Positions 15,538 to 23,884 are shown, numbered from the stretch's first letter. The stretch is 56,104 nt of DNA from Desulfobulbaceae bacterium (GCA_009773475.1 WSXV01000014.1:1-56104); one strand, 5' to 3'. The notes: generated by a model from the letters alone, not told the origin. Numbers and translations are program-made.

Positions 15538-16944
15538 ATGAAGCTGACTCTATCATATTTCGCCCGGTTTGACTGGAATAGAATAATCACCGGGGCCGGG
15601 CCCTTCCTCCTGCTGGTCTTCTATAGCATTCTGGCCACATTACCCGACCTGCGCCTGGCAGTCGCGGAACTCACGGGGGTAACCGGCATGCTTGTCATCC
15701 TGCTTGCCGTTTTCCTCTATCTGGGCGAAAAGCAGGCACCAGACTGGCCGATGTGGCTGATCCTGATCATCGCCCTGCTGATCCGTCTCCCCTTTCTCAT
15801 GCGCCCGCCCGAACTGTCGGACGACATCTACCGCTATCTCTGGGATGGCCTGCAACTGCTCTCCGGTCACAACCCCTATGCCCTGGCACCGGCGGAGATC
15901 CCGGCTGCCACGGACTCTCTGGCAACAATCAAAAACGCCATCAACCACCCGCAACTGGTCACCATCTACGGCCCGGCGGCACAGCTTTTCTTCGCCCTTG
16001 CCTCCCTTCTCGGTGGCACAATCGTTGGCTTCAAGGCCGCCTTGATCCTGGTGGACCTGAGCTGCTGTTATCTGCTCTGCCGCCTGCTCTGCCGTTTCCA
16101 GATACCACTCTGGAAAAGCGTGCTCTATGCCTGGCACCCCATGCCGGTCCTTGAGATTGCCGGTTCCGGACACATTGAGGGTGTTGGCCTTTTCTTGCTG
16201 CTGGCCGCCCTCCTCTCTCTTGCCGGAACCAGCGCACCAGCAAAAGCAGCAAAGCGAGCAAATTCTTTCTGGATCGCCGGTCTATTCAGCAGTTGCAGCG
16301 TTCTTATCAAACTCTTTCCGATTGTTTTTCTCCCCGGAATCCTTCTGCTGCCGACACACCGAAAATGGTCCGGTGGTATCACCTTTATTACCGCCTTCCT
16401 CCTGACTTCCATTGCCATGACAGTCCCTTTTTATCCGGAAATCAGCAATGGCCTGCAAACCTTGCACACCTATGGCACGACCTGGGAGTTCAGCTCGTTT
16501 TCCTTCAGGAGTTTACGTCACCTCCTGGGCTCTTCTCAGATCGCGCGACTGTGCGTTGGCATCCTCTTTCTTTTCAGCGCCGGCAGGCTTTACTTCCTGT
16601 TATATCGCTCCCTCAAGACCTGCCCTGATCAGGCCAGACCGCAGGCAATTCTGAAGACATTTTACGCTATATCCCTGCTCTTCCTTTTTCTCACCCCCAC
16701 CCTCCATCCCTGGTACGGCCTCTCCCTGGTACTGCTACTGCCCTTTGCCGCCAGCCCCTGCGGACTGGTCCTGAGCTGGAGCCTGTTCCTCAGCTATCAG
16801 GTACTGATCTCTTACTCCCTGCTCGGGCAATGGCAGGAAAACGACTGTATTCCATTGCTGATCTGGATGGGGCCCTTGATAGCCTTGGGTTTACAATGGA
16901 TCTATGCGCGGAGAAAGAAAATGAATCCCGCAAGCTCCCACTGA
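15538..16944 (+). CDS. GT-C fold membrane glycosyltransferase (GT87/MptA-like)
   Basis: A 468-residue membrane protein with about 10-12 helices. The first extracytoplasmic loop reads ELSDDIYRYLWDGLQ, then GHNPYALAPAEIP and IYGPAAQ. This pattern is shared by polyprenol-phosphate-sugar-dependent GT-C enzymes such as GT87 and MptA/MptB mannosyltransferases; the DD pair is the likely catalytic acid site. These enzymes take a sugar from a lipid-phosphate donor outside the membrane. The ATG at 15538 was chosen because it begins right before the first helix; the upstream TTG at 15487 would overlap the divergent gene. The GT2 enzyme at 17.3 kb could supply its lipid-linked sugar donor. Acceptor unknown. 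Confidence 0.75.
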   Translation: MKLTLSYFARFDWNRIITGAGPFLLLVFYSILATLPDLRLAVAELTGVTGMLVILLAVFLYLGEKQAPDWPMWLILIIALLIRLPFLMRPPELSDDIYRYLWDGLQLLSGHNPYALAPAEIPAATDSLATIKNAINHPQLVTIYGPAAQLFFALASLLGGTIVGFKAALILVDLSCCYLLCRLLCRFQIPLWKSVLYAWHPMPVLEIAGSGHIEGVGLFLLLAALLSLAGTSAPAKAAKRANSFWIAGLFSSCSVLIKLFPIVFLPGILLLPTHRKWSGGITFITAFLLTSIAMTVPFYPEISNGLQTLHTYGTTWEFSSFSFRSLRHLLGSSQIARLCVGILFLFSAGRLYFLLYRSLKTCPDQARPQAILKTFYAISLLFLFLTPTLHPWYGLSLVLLLPFAASPCGLVLSWSLFLSYQVLISYSLLGQWQENDCIPLLIWMGPLIALGLQWIYARRKKMNPASSH

Positions 16945-17303
16945 CCAACTCCCACTAACCACATGCGTTCTTAAAAACACATAGGAAATCCCTATGTGAA
17001 CACGTTCAGTCATAGAAATAAACTTAACAAATTCGTATAGATTTACTCATCACCGTATGATATAAATACGTGCCATGACACATACGACGAGTAACTTTCA
17101 AACTTTCATCAATCTCCCGGCCTTAATAAAACCAACCTGCCATGGACGACGGCACTGGCCCGAGACCTTCGTCGTCAAAAGAACTTCATTCTTAATGACT
17201 TCAACGACGCGGTGGACATTGCTCTTCATTTCCATCAGTTTTTTCCCAGTCATTATGCACAACCGCCAGCAAAATTACTGGGCAATGGGCCAGAGAATAT
17301 TAA
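16945..17303. other. Intergenic region with hairpin and possible gene remnant
   Basis: A hairpin CACATAGG (16978-16985) / CCTATGTG (16991-16998) lies 33 bp after the glycosyltransferase stop but lacks a T-run. An AT-rich patch at 17030-17070 (for example CGTATGATATAAATACG) could hold a promoter. From about 17087 to 17347 one plus frame stays open with protein-like composition but no ATG; it may be the remnant of a gene. A 78-codon frame at 17075-17311 has unlikely composition and I do not call it. Confidence 0.4.
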
Positions 17304-18020
17304 ATGTATAGGGGACAAACCATTGCCGTCGTCATTCCTGCACTGAATGAAGAAAATAATATCGGCCCGGTGATCCGCTCCCTGCCCTCCTTTGTGGACT
17401 TCATCGTCGTTGGAGATAACGGCTCCACCGACAATACCGCAAAAGAAGCTCGTAATAACGGAGCCATTGTGATTTGCGAAACAAGGAGAGGGTATGGCAG
17501 CGCTTGTCTGGCGGCTTTGTCCATCTTGAAAAAAAATCCACCGGCCATCGTGGTTTTCACCGACGCCGACGGCTCGGACGACCCATCTCAGATGGAAGAA
17601 CTGATCCGGCCCCTGCTTCTGGGGAAAAGCGATCTAACCGTCGCCAGCCGAGCCACGGGTATCGCCGAAAAGGGGTCCTTGACATCGGCTCAGCGCTTTG
17701 GAAACTGGCTGGCGACCCGCCTCATCCGCCTGTTCTGGCTGGCTCGGTTCACCGATCTTGGCCCTTACCGGGCCATCACCTGGCAAGCCCTAGACGATTT
17801 ACACATGTCTGATCCTGATTTCGGCTGGACCGTGGAAATGCAGATCAAGGCCGCACGGCTGGGGTTGAAGGTGTCAGAAATACCTGCCAACTACCGGAAG
17901 CGACGGCTGGGTAAATCAAAGGTAGGCGGCTCGCTGTGCGGCAGCACTCTGGCCGGTGGCAAGATCCTCTGGTGGATCTTCTGGGAAAAACTGCGGGATC
18001 TTGTACCCGCCAAAACTTGA
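17304..18020 (+). CDS. Family 2 glycosyltransferase (dolichol/polyprenyl-phosphate sugar synthase-like)
   Basis: A 238-residue GT-A enzyme. VVIPALNEENNIGPVIRSLP (9-28) is the nucleotide-binding start, GDNGSTDNT (about 37-45) and FTDADGSDDP (about 84-93) give the DxD metal site, and RKRRLGKSKVGGS near the end is the acceptor-side motif. There is no membrane anchor, like short dolichyl-phosphate mannosyl or glucosyl transferases. It probably loads a sugar from a nucleotide donor onto a polyprenyl phosphate, which the upstream GT-C protein could then use. The rhodanese gene follows after 16 bp. Confidence 0.85.
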   Translation: MYRGQTIAVVIPALNEENNIGPVIRSLPSFVDFIVVGDNGSTDNTAKEARNNGAIVICETRRGYGSACLAALSILKKNPPAIVVFTDADGSDDPSQMEELIRPLLLGKSDLTVASRATGIAEKGSLTSAQRFGNWLATRLIRLFWLARFTDLGPYRAITWQALDDLHMSDPDFGWTVEMQIKAARLGLKVSEIPANYRKRRLGKSKVGGSLCGSTLAGGKILWWIFWEKLRDLVPAKT

Positions 18021-18036
18021 GATTAAAAATTTGATC

Positions 18037-18882
18037 ATGAAACCATTTTTGATACTCCAATCCATCTTTTTTCTACTGCTCACCCTGATCATGACCGCAA
18101 CCACATCGGCCTTCGGGGCCGACCTTGGCCTCATCAAACCTTCCACCCTGACACAAGATAACACATGGATCATTCTCGACTGCCGGCCGGAAAAAAACTA
18201 CGATCAAGGCCATCTGCCAGGAGCTCTCCCCTTTTCATGGGAGAAGCTGACAGCCACGGACAAAGATGGCGTTAAATACCGCATTACGCCCCCCAATGAA
18301 CTGGCTGCCATACTTGGCAACATGGGTATCAGTGAAAAATCCAAGATTGTTTTCTATGGCGACACGGATAGCAGCTGGGGTGGGGAAGGCTGGGGAGCCT
18401 GGGTATTTACTTGGCTCGGTCACCAGGGACCGATAAGGATTCTAGAAGGCGGAATCCAGGCCTGGGCAAAAGTAGGCCTGCCCGTTGAAAAAAACAGGCC
18501 GAAAGAGGTCCAAGCCACGACCTACTTGGTCAGCCTGAAGCCGGAGGCGGATGTTACGGTACAACAACTTGTGGATCATGGTGATCAGTACACCCTCATT
18601 GATGTCCGTTCCACCCTGGAATGGCTCAGAGGCCATCTCCCAAACGCCATACATATCTCATGGGGAAAATTTTACCAGGGGGCGGATCGAGCCCCCCTTT
18701 CCAGGGTACAACTCCAAAAATTACTTGCCGACCATGGCGTCAACCTGAACAAGCCGGTGGTCTATTACTGCACCGGAGGAATCCGTTCCGGCTATACCTG
18801 GATGGCTCATGAACTCTCCGGCCTCGGCACGGCCATAAACTTTGAAGGCGGCACCGAGGCCTGGGACAAGCACCGTCCTTAA
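18037..18882 (+). CDS. Exported tandem-rhodanese thiosulfate sulfurtransferase-like protein
   Basis: A 281-residue protein with a signal peptide (first about 25 residues, ending ATTSAFGA) and two rhodanese domains. The first (about 30-140) lacks the catalytic cysteine: its loop reads VFYGDTDSSWGG. The second (about 155-278) keeps it in VVYYCTGGIRSG, a six-residue CxxxxR active loop typical of sulfurtransferases. It should move sulfane sulfur from thiosulfate or a persulfide to an acceptor in the periplasm. The ATG at 18037 starts the signal peptide. The Fe-S/TVP38 fusion gene begins 14 bp after the stop, suggesting a shared job in sulfur handling. Confidence 0.88.
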   Translation: MKPFLILQSIFFLLLTLIMTATTSAFGADLGLIKPSTLTQDNTWIILDCRPEKNYDQGHLPGALPFSWEKLTATDKDGVKYRITPPNELAAILGNMGISEKSKIVFYGDTDSSWGGEGWGAWVFTWLGHQGPIRILEGGIQAWAKVGLPVEKNRPKEVQATTYLVSLKPEADVTVQQLVDHGDQYTLIDVRSTLEWLRGHLPNAIHISWGKFYQGADRAPLSRVQLQKLLADHGVNLNKPVVYYCTGGIRSGYTWMAHELSGLGTAINFEGGTEAWDKHRP

Positions 18883-18896
18883 CTTGACAGACTACG

Positions 18897-20732
18897 ATGA
18901 AAACAAAACAAACCTGCCCGGTTATTGCAGACCCCGATAATGTCTCACCCCTGTCCGAACATCTCGTCTGGATGGTAGAAAAATGCACCGCCTGCGGGAT
19001 TTGTCAAAAAGAATGCGCCTTTCTAAGAAAATACGGCCAGCCCAAGGAAATAGCCCAGTCCTATGATCCTAACCTGGACAGCGGCATGGCCTTTGAATGC
19101 AGCCTGTGCAAGCTGTGTACCGAGGTCTGCCCTTTCAAGCTCGATCCCGCCGCCATGTTCCTGGAGATGCGGCGGGATGCTGTGCGACAGGGCAAGGGAG
19201 ATTTCCCCCAACACCGGGCAATCCGCAATTACGAAAAACAGGGTTTTTCTTCCCTTTTCAGTTATTACGGGCTGCCCCATGGTTGCGATACCGTCTTCTT
19301 CCCCGGCTGCGGCTTGCCCGGCACCCGGCCTGACAAGGTCATCAAACTCTTCACCCATCTTCAAAAAAGCATCCCCGCGTTGGGGATCGTTCTAGACTGC
19401 TGCACCAAGCCATCCCATGATCTTGGTGACCAGATTTTTTTCAAGACCATGTTTTTCGAGCTGAAAAATTATCTGCTGGAGAAAGGAGTGACAAAGATCA
19501 TTGTCGCCTGCCCAAACTGCTACAAGGTCTTCAGGCAATACGGCGGGGAACTCACAGTGACCACTGCCTACGAGGCGCTCCTCCAGACGGATTTACCGGC
19601 AACCGGGCTGATCAGCGGAACCGTGACCGTGCATGACCCCTGCGCCATCCGCTTTGAGGAATCCATCCATGACGCAGCCCGCGATCTGCTGTCCAGGAAA
19701 GGATTGCAAGTGGAAGAGATGAAACATCATCGCCGGCAGACCATCTGCTGCGGGGAAGGAGGCTCGGTGGGTTTTCTGGCCCCGGAGCTGTCGCAAGAAT
19801 GGAGCGGAATCAGAAAAATTGAGGCTGATGGCCGAACAACTCTGACCTATTGCTCCGGTTGCGCCAATTATCTCAATCCCGTCACCCCGACCTTTCATCT
19901 TCTCGATCTGTTTTTTGAGCCGGAGGCCACCATAACCGGAAAGGCGAAGGTTTCCCGATCACCATTTACCTACCTGAACCGGCTGAAACTCAAACGATAT
20001 TTTCGCAAGCACCTGGACCCGGCCATCAGCCGCGAACGACCAAAAAACCTGGACACCCGCCCATCCAAGGGAAGCCTGCTGAAACGAATAGCGATTATCA
20101 TCCTGCTTATCGGCGCCATCATTGGGGCGCGGGCTGCGAATCTTGAGCAGTATCTTGATCAGGACAAGCTCCGACAGCTGATCCAGGGATATGGCGCACT
20201 CGGCCCCCTGGTCTTTATGGGCCTCTACGCCATTACCCCCTGCCTCTTTCTGCCCGGCCTGCCCTTCACCATCGCCGCCGGTATCCTCTTCGGGCCGTTC
20301 TGGGGAGTGGTCTACGCCATCTGCGGCGCCACCATGGGAGCAACGCTGGCCTTTCTCCTCGGACGCTACGCGGGGCGGGACTGGGTCAAGCAGAAACTGA
20401 GCGGGCCGAGGTGGAAACAACTTGATCAGGAGGTGGAAAAGCATGGCTGGAAGGTCGTGGCCTTTACCCGCCTGATTCCCCTGTTCCCCTATAATCTGCT
20501 CAACTTTGCCTTCGGCCTCACCGGCGTCAAGCTTCTTCACTACATCGTCGCCAGCTTTATCTTTATGCTGCCGGCCTGTATCGCCTATATCCTGCTCTCA
20601 AGCTCCCTCCTCGAAGCCCTCAAAGGCAGGATCTCCCCCGCCTTTATCGTCGGCCTGCTCGCCGTGATCATGGTGTCTTCGATCCCCTTTTTCTACAACC
20701 GGTACAAGAAGAAAAAGGACAATAAAAGCTAA
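18897..20732 (+). CDS. Fusion: 4Fe-4S/CCG oxidoreductase with TVP38 membrane domain
   Basis: A 611-residue two-part protein. Residues 30-40 and 68-78 hold two CxxCxxCxxxC clusters of an HdrC/GlpC-like 4Fe-4S domain. Two CCG-type domains follow: FFPGCGLPG with LDCCTKPSHD, then DPCAIRF with TICCGEGGSV and CSGCANYL, as in HdrB and glycolate-oxidase Fe-S subunits, where they bind non-cubane or 4Fe-4S clusters. From about residue 390 the sequence becomes a full TVP38/TMEM64 domain with FLPGLPFTIAAGILFGPFWG and FTRLIPLFPYNLLNFAFGL. The frame is continuous, so this is not a simple adjacent-gene artefact. The Fe-S part is probably cytoplasmic and membrane-tethered. Substrate unknown; operon mate of the exported rhodanese. 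Confidence 0.85.
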   Translation: MKTKQTCPVIADPDNVSPLSEHLVWMVEKCTACGICQKECAFLRKYGQPKEIAQSYDPNLDSGMAFECSLCKLCTEVCPFKLDPAAMFLEMRRDAVRQGKGDFPQHRAIRNYEKQGFSSLFSYYGLPHGCDTVFFPGCGLPGTRPDKVIKLFTHLQKSIPALGIVLDCCTKPSHDLGDQIFFKTMFFELKNYLLEKGVTKIIVACPNCYKVFRQYGGELTVTTAYEALLQTDLPATGLISGTVTVHDPCAIRFEESIHDAARDLLSRKGLQVEEMKHHRRQTICCGEGGSVGFLAPELSQEWSGIRKIEADGRTTLTYCSGCANYLNPVTPTFHLLDLFFEPEATITGKAKVSRSPFTYLNRLKLKRYFRKHLDPAISRERPKNLDTRPSKGSLLKRIAIIILLIGAIIGARAANLEQYLDQDKLRQLIQGYGALGPLVFMGLYAITPCLFLPGLPFTIAAGILFGPFWGVVYAICGATMGATLAFLLGRYAGRDWVKQKLSGPRWKQLDQEVEKHGWKVVAFTRLIPLFPYNLLNFAFGLTGVKLLHYIVASFIFMLPACIAYILLSSSLLEALKGRISPAFIVGLLAVIMVSSIPFFYNRYKKKKDNKS

Positions 20733-20918
20733 CGATCTGAGAAAAATTAAAACTTGACTCATCTTACGATAAGGCATAGCCTCACCCATGGGTATTTTTT
20801 GCAGATTATTTTTACCCTGCCTGTTTTTGTCAATGTTTGTAAATCGGTGCGGCTTATTAATTGAAGCGGTATCAAGAGTTGATACTGAGAACTAACAACA
20901 TGAAGCAAGGAGAGATTT

Positions 20919-21782
20919 ATGGAATTTAGCAAAGAAAATGTAGTTGAAGCTTACAGGCATGTGATGATTGTTTTCTGTTTATTCTTCATCACTGGCTGTG
21001 CTGCTTCCGGGCCAAAGAAACTAATTACAGAACTCTATGAACCAATGTATCAACCAGGTTTTAACTATACGCCTAAACAGGAGCAGAAATCACCTGCTGG
21101 ATACACTGTTGGCATAATAAACATGAAGTTTGACTATGAGTCAATACCTGCTAAATCATGGGAATTGCGAACTGATCTTGAAAAACAATATACAAAGAAT
21201 TTCATCCAGTCTTATTCCTCTAGTCTGGAAAAAACTTTAATGTCTAAAGGAATTACTGTCAGCGGACCATTCGACTCCTATGAGGACATGACATATCCTG
21301 AAAGATCAAGATGTGATTTCTTGGTGCAACCCATTGTTAAGATTGTGTTGCACTCCCAGTTTTCTAACGTTCAAGATATTCCTGAATATTCTGGTCCAAA
21401 AGGGCAAGGATTTATTTACAAAAAAGCTACCTATGACCTAACTGCAACCGCAGAAATGGAGTACGTGATTTATGACCCTTTGACAAAAGAAAAACTTGAA
21501 CGGCACAAAATCACTTCCGATCCTATAACAAAATCTACAAATTTGTTGGCTATAAAGCACATACAGAAAGACAGTAAAGGAGATATAATCAAAGAAAGTT
21601 GGGTTAATCTTAGTGATGACCCTGACCATAAGGACGAGCATAATGGTGACATCATATATGGAAAGATTATAGACGATTTGTTTGGCAAATATATGAGCAA
21701 AGTGGATGGCCTCATCTCTGTTGAGGAGTTTAACCATCTTAAAAAATACAAGAATGAACTAAAAGAAAAGAAAGTATATTAA
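20919..21782 (+). CDS. HpaA-like putative lipoprotein
   Basis: A 287-residue exported protein with a hydrophobic leader and lipobox FFITGC (Cys 27 would be lipidated). The mature part resembles Helicobacter HpaA-family lipoproteins. It has YTVGIINMKFDYES, a helix with SYSSSLEKTLMSKGITVSG, a FLVQPIVKIVL strand, MEYVIYDPLTKEKL, and a C-terminal helix IIYGKIIDDLFGKYMSKVD ending in Lys-rich sequence. This is my reading of similarity from memory, not a search. The start is firm: AAGGAGAG lies six bases before the ATG. The gene is clearly more AT-rich than its neighbours and stands alone next to a repeat-rich patch, which suggests transfer. Confidence 0.6.
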   Translation: MEFSKENVVEAYRHVMIVFCLFFITGCAASGPKKLITELYEPMYQPGFNYTPKQEQKSPAGYTVGIINMKFDYESIPAKSWELRTDLEKQYTKNFIQSYSSSLEKTLMSKGITVSGPFDSYEDMTYPERSRCDFLVQPIVKIVLHSQFSNVQDIPEYSGPKGQGFIYKKATYDLTATAEMEYVIYDPLTKEKLERHKITSDPITKSTNLLAIKHIQKDSKGDIIKESWVNLSDDPDHKDEHNGDIIYGKIIDDLFGKYMSKVDGLISVEEFNHLKKYKNELKEKKVY

Positions 21783-21898
21783 AACATATCCGGCCGCTGC
21801 TCATTGTGACATCAAGGGGCTAGGCCTACAGGGGGCAAGAACGACAGCGGACGAACAAAGAAACTCTATAGTTAATGTTGACTCCCATCCGCAACAAG

Positions 21899-21932
21899 AA
21901 AAGGTTCAGAAGGAAATCCTTCTGAACCTTTT
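21899..21932. repeat. Dispersed hairpin repeat, copy 1 (terminator-like)
   Basis: A perfect 16-bp stem: AAAAGGTTCAGAAGGA and TCCTTCTGAACCTTTT around AA. It lies 117 bp after the HpaA-like gene and could terminate its transcript. A near copy with matching flanks (CCGCAA before; TTGTCCAAAGCATCTGG after) occurs at 24363-24394, so it is a dispersed element and not just a local terminator. Confidence 0.75.
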
Positions 21933-21988
21933 CTTGTCCAAAGCATCTGGCTTAGAGGAAATTGCCATCAAAGCCAGCAGTCCAAATA

Positions 21989-22036
21989 AAAATGGGGCAG
22001 ATTTAAATTAATTTTAATTTTATTCTGCCCCATTTT
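21989..22036. repeat. AT-core hairpin with GGGGCAGA arms
   Basis: Arms AAAATGGGGCAGA (21989-22001) and TCTGCCCCATTTT (22024-22036) are exact complements enclosing an AT-only core that is itself partly self-complementary. The GGGGCAGA/TTTAAATT combination resembles the GGGGTCAG..TTTAAATT strings at 22256-22325 and 24216-24291, suggesting one repeat family. Confidence 0.6.
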
Positions 22037-22111
22037 GTTAGGGGGGTTACGTTCCCTTTTTTCCGGTCCCTTGTCGTTGACAAACTGCATCCTGCAGGAT
22101 ACAGTTAAGGC

Positions 22112-22273
22112 ATGAAATATGAATTACTCAGCACTCCTGATTTCAATAGATGGCTCAAGAGACTGAAGGATGGATCAGTCCGGCAAAAGGTTCTTGCCCG
22201 CCTCGCTCGTCTTGAAAATGGCAACTTTGGCGATTACAAACAGCTAATATATAAGGGGTCAGAGAAAATTTAA
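22112..22273 (+). pseudogene. Truncated RelE/HigB-type toxin (addiction module killer protein)
   Basis: ATG at 22112 opens 53 codons. The first 45 match the N-terminal half of the phage-derived Gp49/HigB-like addiction killer family: FNRWLKRLKDGSVRQKVLAR followed by LARLENGNFGDYKQL. Full-length members are about 95-105 residues and continue into the catalytic beta strands. Here the frame runs into an AGGGGTCAG repeat at about 22255 and stops, so the catalytic half is missing, and no antitoxin gene follows. I interpret this as a toxin gene cut by a repeat insertion or deletion. Confidence 0.7.
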
Positions 22274-22325
22274 ATAAAAGTAAAAGGGGTCGAAATGTAA
22301 AAGGGGTCGGAACAAATTTAAATTT
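22256..22325. repeat. AGGGGTCAG/TTTAAATT repeat array fragment
   Basis: Three imperfect units of AAGGGGTC(A/G) occur within 70 bp (near 22256, 22284 and 22303), alternating with AATTTAAAT strings. The same pattern appears at 24212-24291. Strings of this kind flank REP-associated or Y1-type transposase elements in many bacteria; no transposase is visible here. Confidence 0.5.
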
Positions 22326-22344
22326 TGTGCAAATTATGAACCAC

Positions 22345-22386
22345 AAAAAAGAGGTGGATTGCCGTTTGGCAATCCACCTCTTTTTT
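22345..22386. terminator. Strong bidirectional Rho-independent terminator
   Basis: GAGGTGGATTGCC (22351-22363) pairs perfectly with GGCAATCCACCTC (22368-22380) around GTTT. An A-run lies on the left and TTTTTT on the right, so it can terminate from both sides. It lies 155 bp downstream of the triple-rhodanese stop on the minus strand and downstream of the toxin remnant on the plus strand. Confidence 0.8.
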
Positions 22387-22540
22387 GTTTTACCATCAAT
22401 ATTTAAAATATTTTTGGCTCCCCGGCCTCCAGCAAGGTTGAACCTTGGGAAGACGGGAAGTCACGTTGTGGGACACTGCAGGGTAGGACTGTCAACCGGC
22501 AGCCAGCGGCCGGTTGACAAAGGATGGTCCTGGTTTTCAG

Positions 22541-23884
22541 TTAGGGACGAATGATTGGGCAGTCACATGTCGCATCGTCAATATTGAGCAGCAGGAATTT
22601 GGCGTCGTAGCCACGCTTCATCAATTCCTGGTAAGCCAGATCGGCTCGCGCTCCGGTTGAGCAGTGAACGTAGATCTTTTTATCCTTCGGCAGTTCACCG
22701 ATGCGGCTGGAGAGCTCATCGAGAGGGATATTAATCGTATTCTTGAAGGAACCGAGCTCGGCAATCTCTTCTTTTGAACGGGCGTCAACAATGATTACGT
22801 TCGGAACTTTCCCTTCGGTGGCCTTTTTAAACTCATCGACAGTGATTTCACCTTTACCGATTTTGCGTACCCATTTTATTTCATTGGAGGCAATAGATCC
22901 TTTCTCAATAGCGCGACCACTGGCTACCCAGCTTTGATAATTCCCTTGAACCAACGACACAAATTTAAAGCCATCTTTCTTCAAATCTTTAAGAGCGTTG
23001 GCAGCCTCATCATCTTTATCACTATAGAGGACCACCGGGGCATTTCGAGGGATGTCATTAACTCTGCCGGCTAATTTTTCATACGGAACAGACACAGAGC
23101 GGGGAATACGACCCTGTATGGCCTTGCTGCTGGAACGCAGGTCGATAAGAACGATATTACCGGTGGTGATATAATCATTGGAGGCATACAGTTTATATCC
23201 AGCTTTGCTCCAGGCAGGTTCACCCTCGAGGTAGACTTTCACGTTGGTATAGCCAAGTTTTTTGGTAAGCTCCGCGTTACTTGTGGACAAACCGCAGGTC
23301 ACCCCCCCACAGTAATAAATGATGAGAGCATTTTTATCCGGCGGCAATATATTCGCCTCCTGCTCTTTCAATTTTTCCACCGTAATTGATACTGCTCCCG
23401 GCAAATGCGCCTGGTTATACCGGCTCTCCGGACGGGCATCGGCCAAAACCATGTATACGCGGCTATCAACTAGGCCTTTGAGTTCCTCGGTTTTGATTTC
23501 AGAAACGCCAGCTGGCAGTTTGGCAAGTTTCGGCTTGATATCGACAGCTATCTTGTCCTCACCTACAACTTCATAGGTGATAATGGAGGCCTCATCTTTA
23601 TTTGCAAACTGCAGACCTGTGGTTTTGTCGTTAAATTTCACCATGAAGGTCTCAGCTTTCCCCTCTGGTCCGACCGCTATGGAGATGGTCTTGGCCTTTT
23701 CAGATTTTCCGACGACTTTTCCTTGATAGACATTTTCAGCCTTTTTTGCTTCAACCACGGGGGCTTTGGCATCAACCACGGGGTCAGGAGCAGCACCGGT
23801 TTTTGCCCCATCCTGGGCGCAACCAGTAAAGGCAAAAGTTGCCAAAAGACACAAAAACAAGTTCTTACTTACTGTTTTTACCAC
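22541..23884 (-). CDS. Triple-rhodanese-domain lipoprotein
   Basis: A 447-residue exported lipoprotein (lipobox FAFTGC, Cys 21). A short beta-rich domain (about 50-115) is followed by three rhodanese domains. Domain 1 (about 130-230) has Cys in YYCGGVTCG. Domain 2 (about 240-325) has VLYSDKDDEA with no active cysteine. Domain 3 (about 345-430) has VHCSTGARADL, a six-residue active loop. The protein ends CDCPIIRP. It should handle sulfane sulfur on the periplasmic face of a membrane. The start codon is GTG at 23884 with AGGAGA five bases upstream. A possible promoter is at 23968-23996 and a strong terminator follows at 22345-22386, so it is monocistronic. Confidence 0.85.
   Translation of the reverse strand: MVKTVSKNLFLCLLATFAFTGCAQDGAKTGAAPDPVVDAKAPVVEAKKAENVYQGKVVGKSEKAKTISIAVGPEGKAETFMVKFNDKTTGLQFANKDEASIITYEVVGEDKIAVDIKPKLAKLPAGVSEIKTEELKGLVDSRVYMVLADARPESRYNQAHLPGAVSITVEKLKEQEANILPPDKNALIIYYCGGVTCGLSTSNAELTKKLGYTNVKVYLEGEPAWSKAGYKLYASNDYITTGNIVLIDLRSSSKAIQGRIPRSVSVPYEKLAGRVNDIPRNAPVVLYSDKDDEAANALKDLKKDGFKFVSLVQGNYQSWVASGRAIEKGSIASNEIKWVRKIGKGEITVDEFKKATEGKVPNVIIVDARSKEEIAELGSFKNTINIPLDELSSRIGELPKDKKIYVHCSTGARADLAYQELMKRGYDAKFLLLNIDDATCDCPIIRP

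Noticed and set aside
17075..17311. 78-codon plus frame before the GT2 gene
   Set aside because: Thr/Phe/Arg-rich product without recognisable structure; no ribosome site. A different frame over the same DNA looks more protein-like.
22327..22554. 75-codon plus frame over the strong hairpin
   Set aside because: It reads through a perfect terminator stem and into the end of the triple-rhodanese gene; product implausible.
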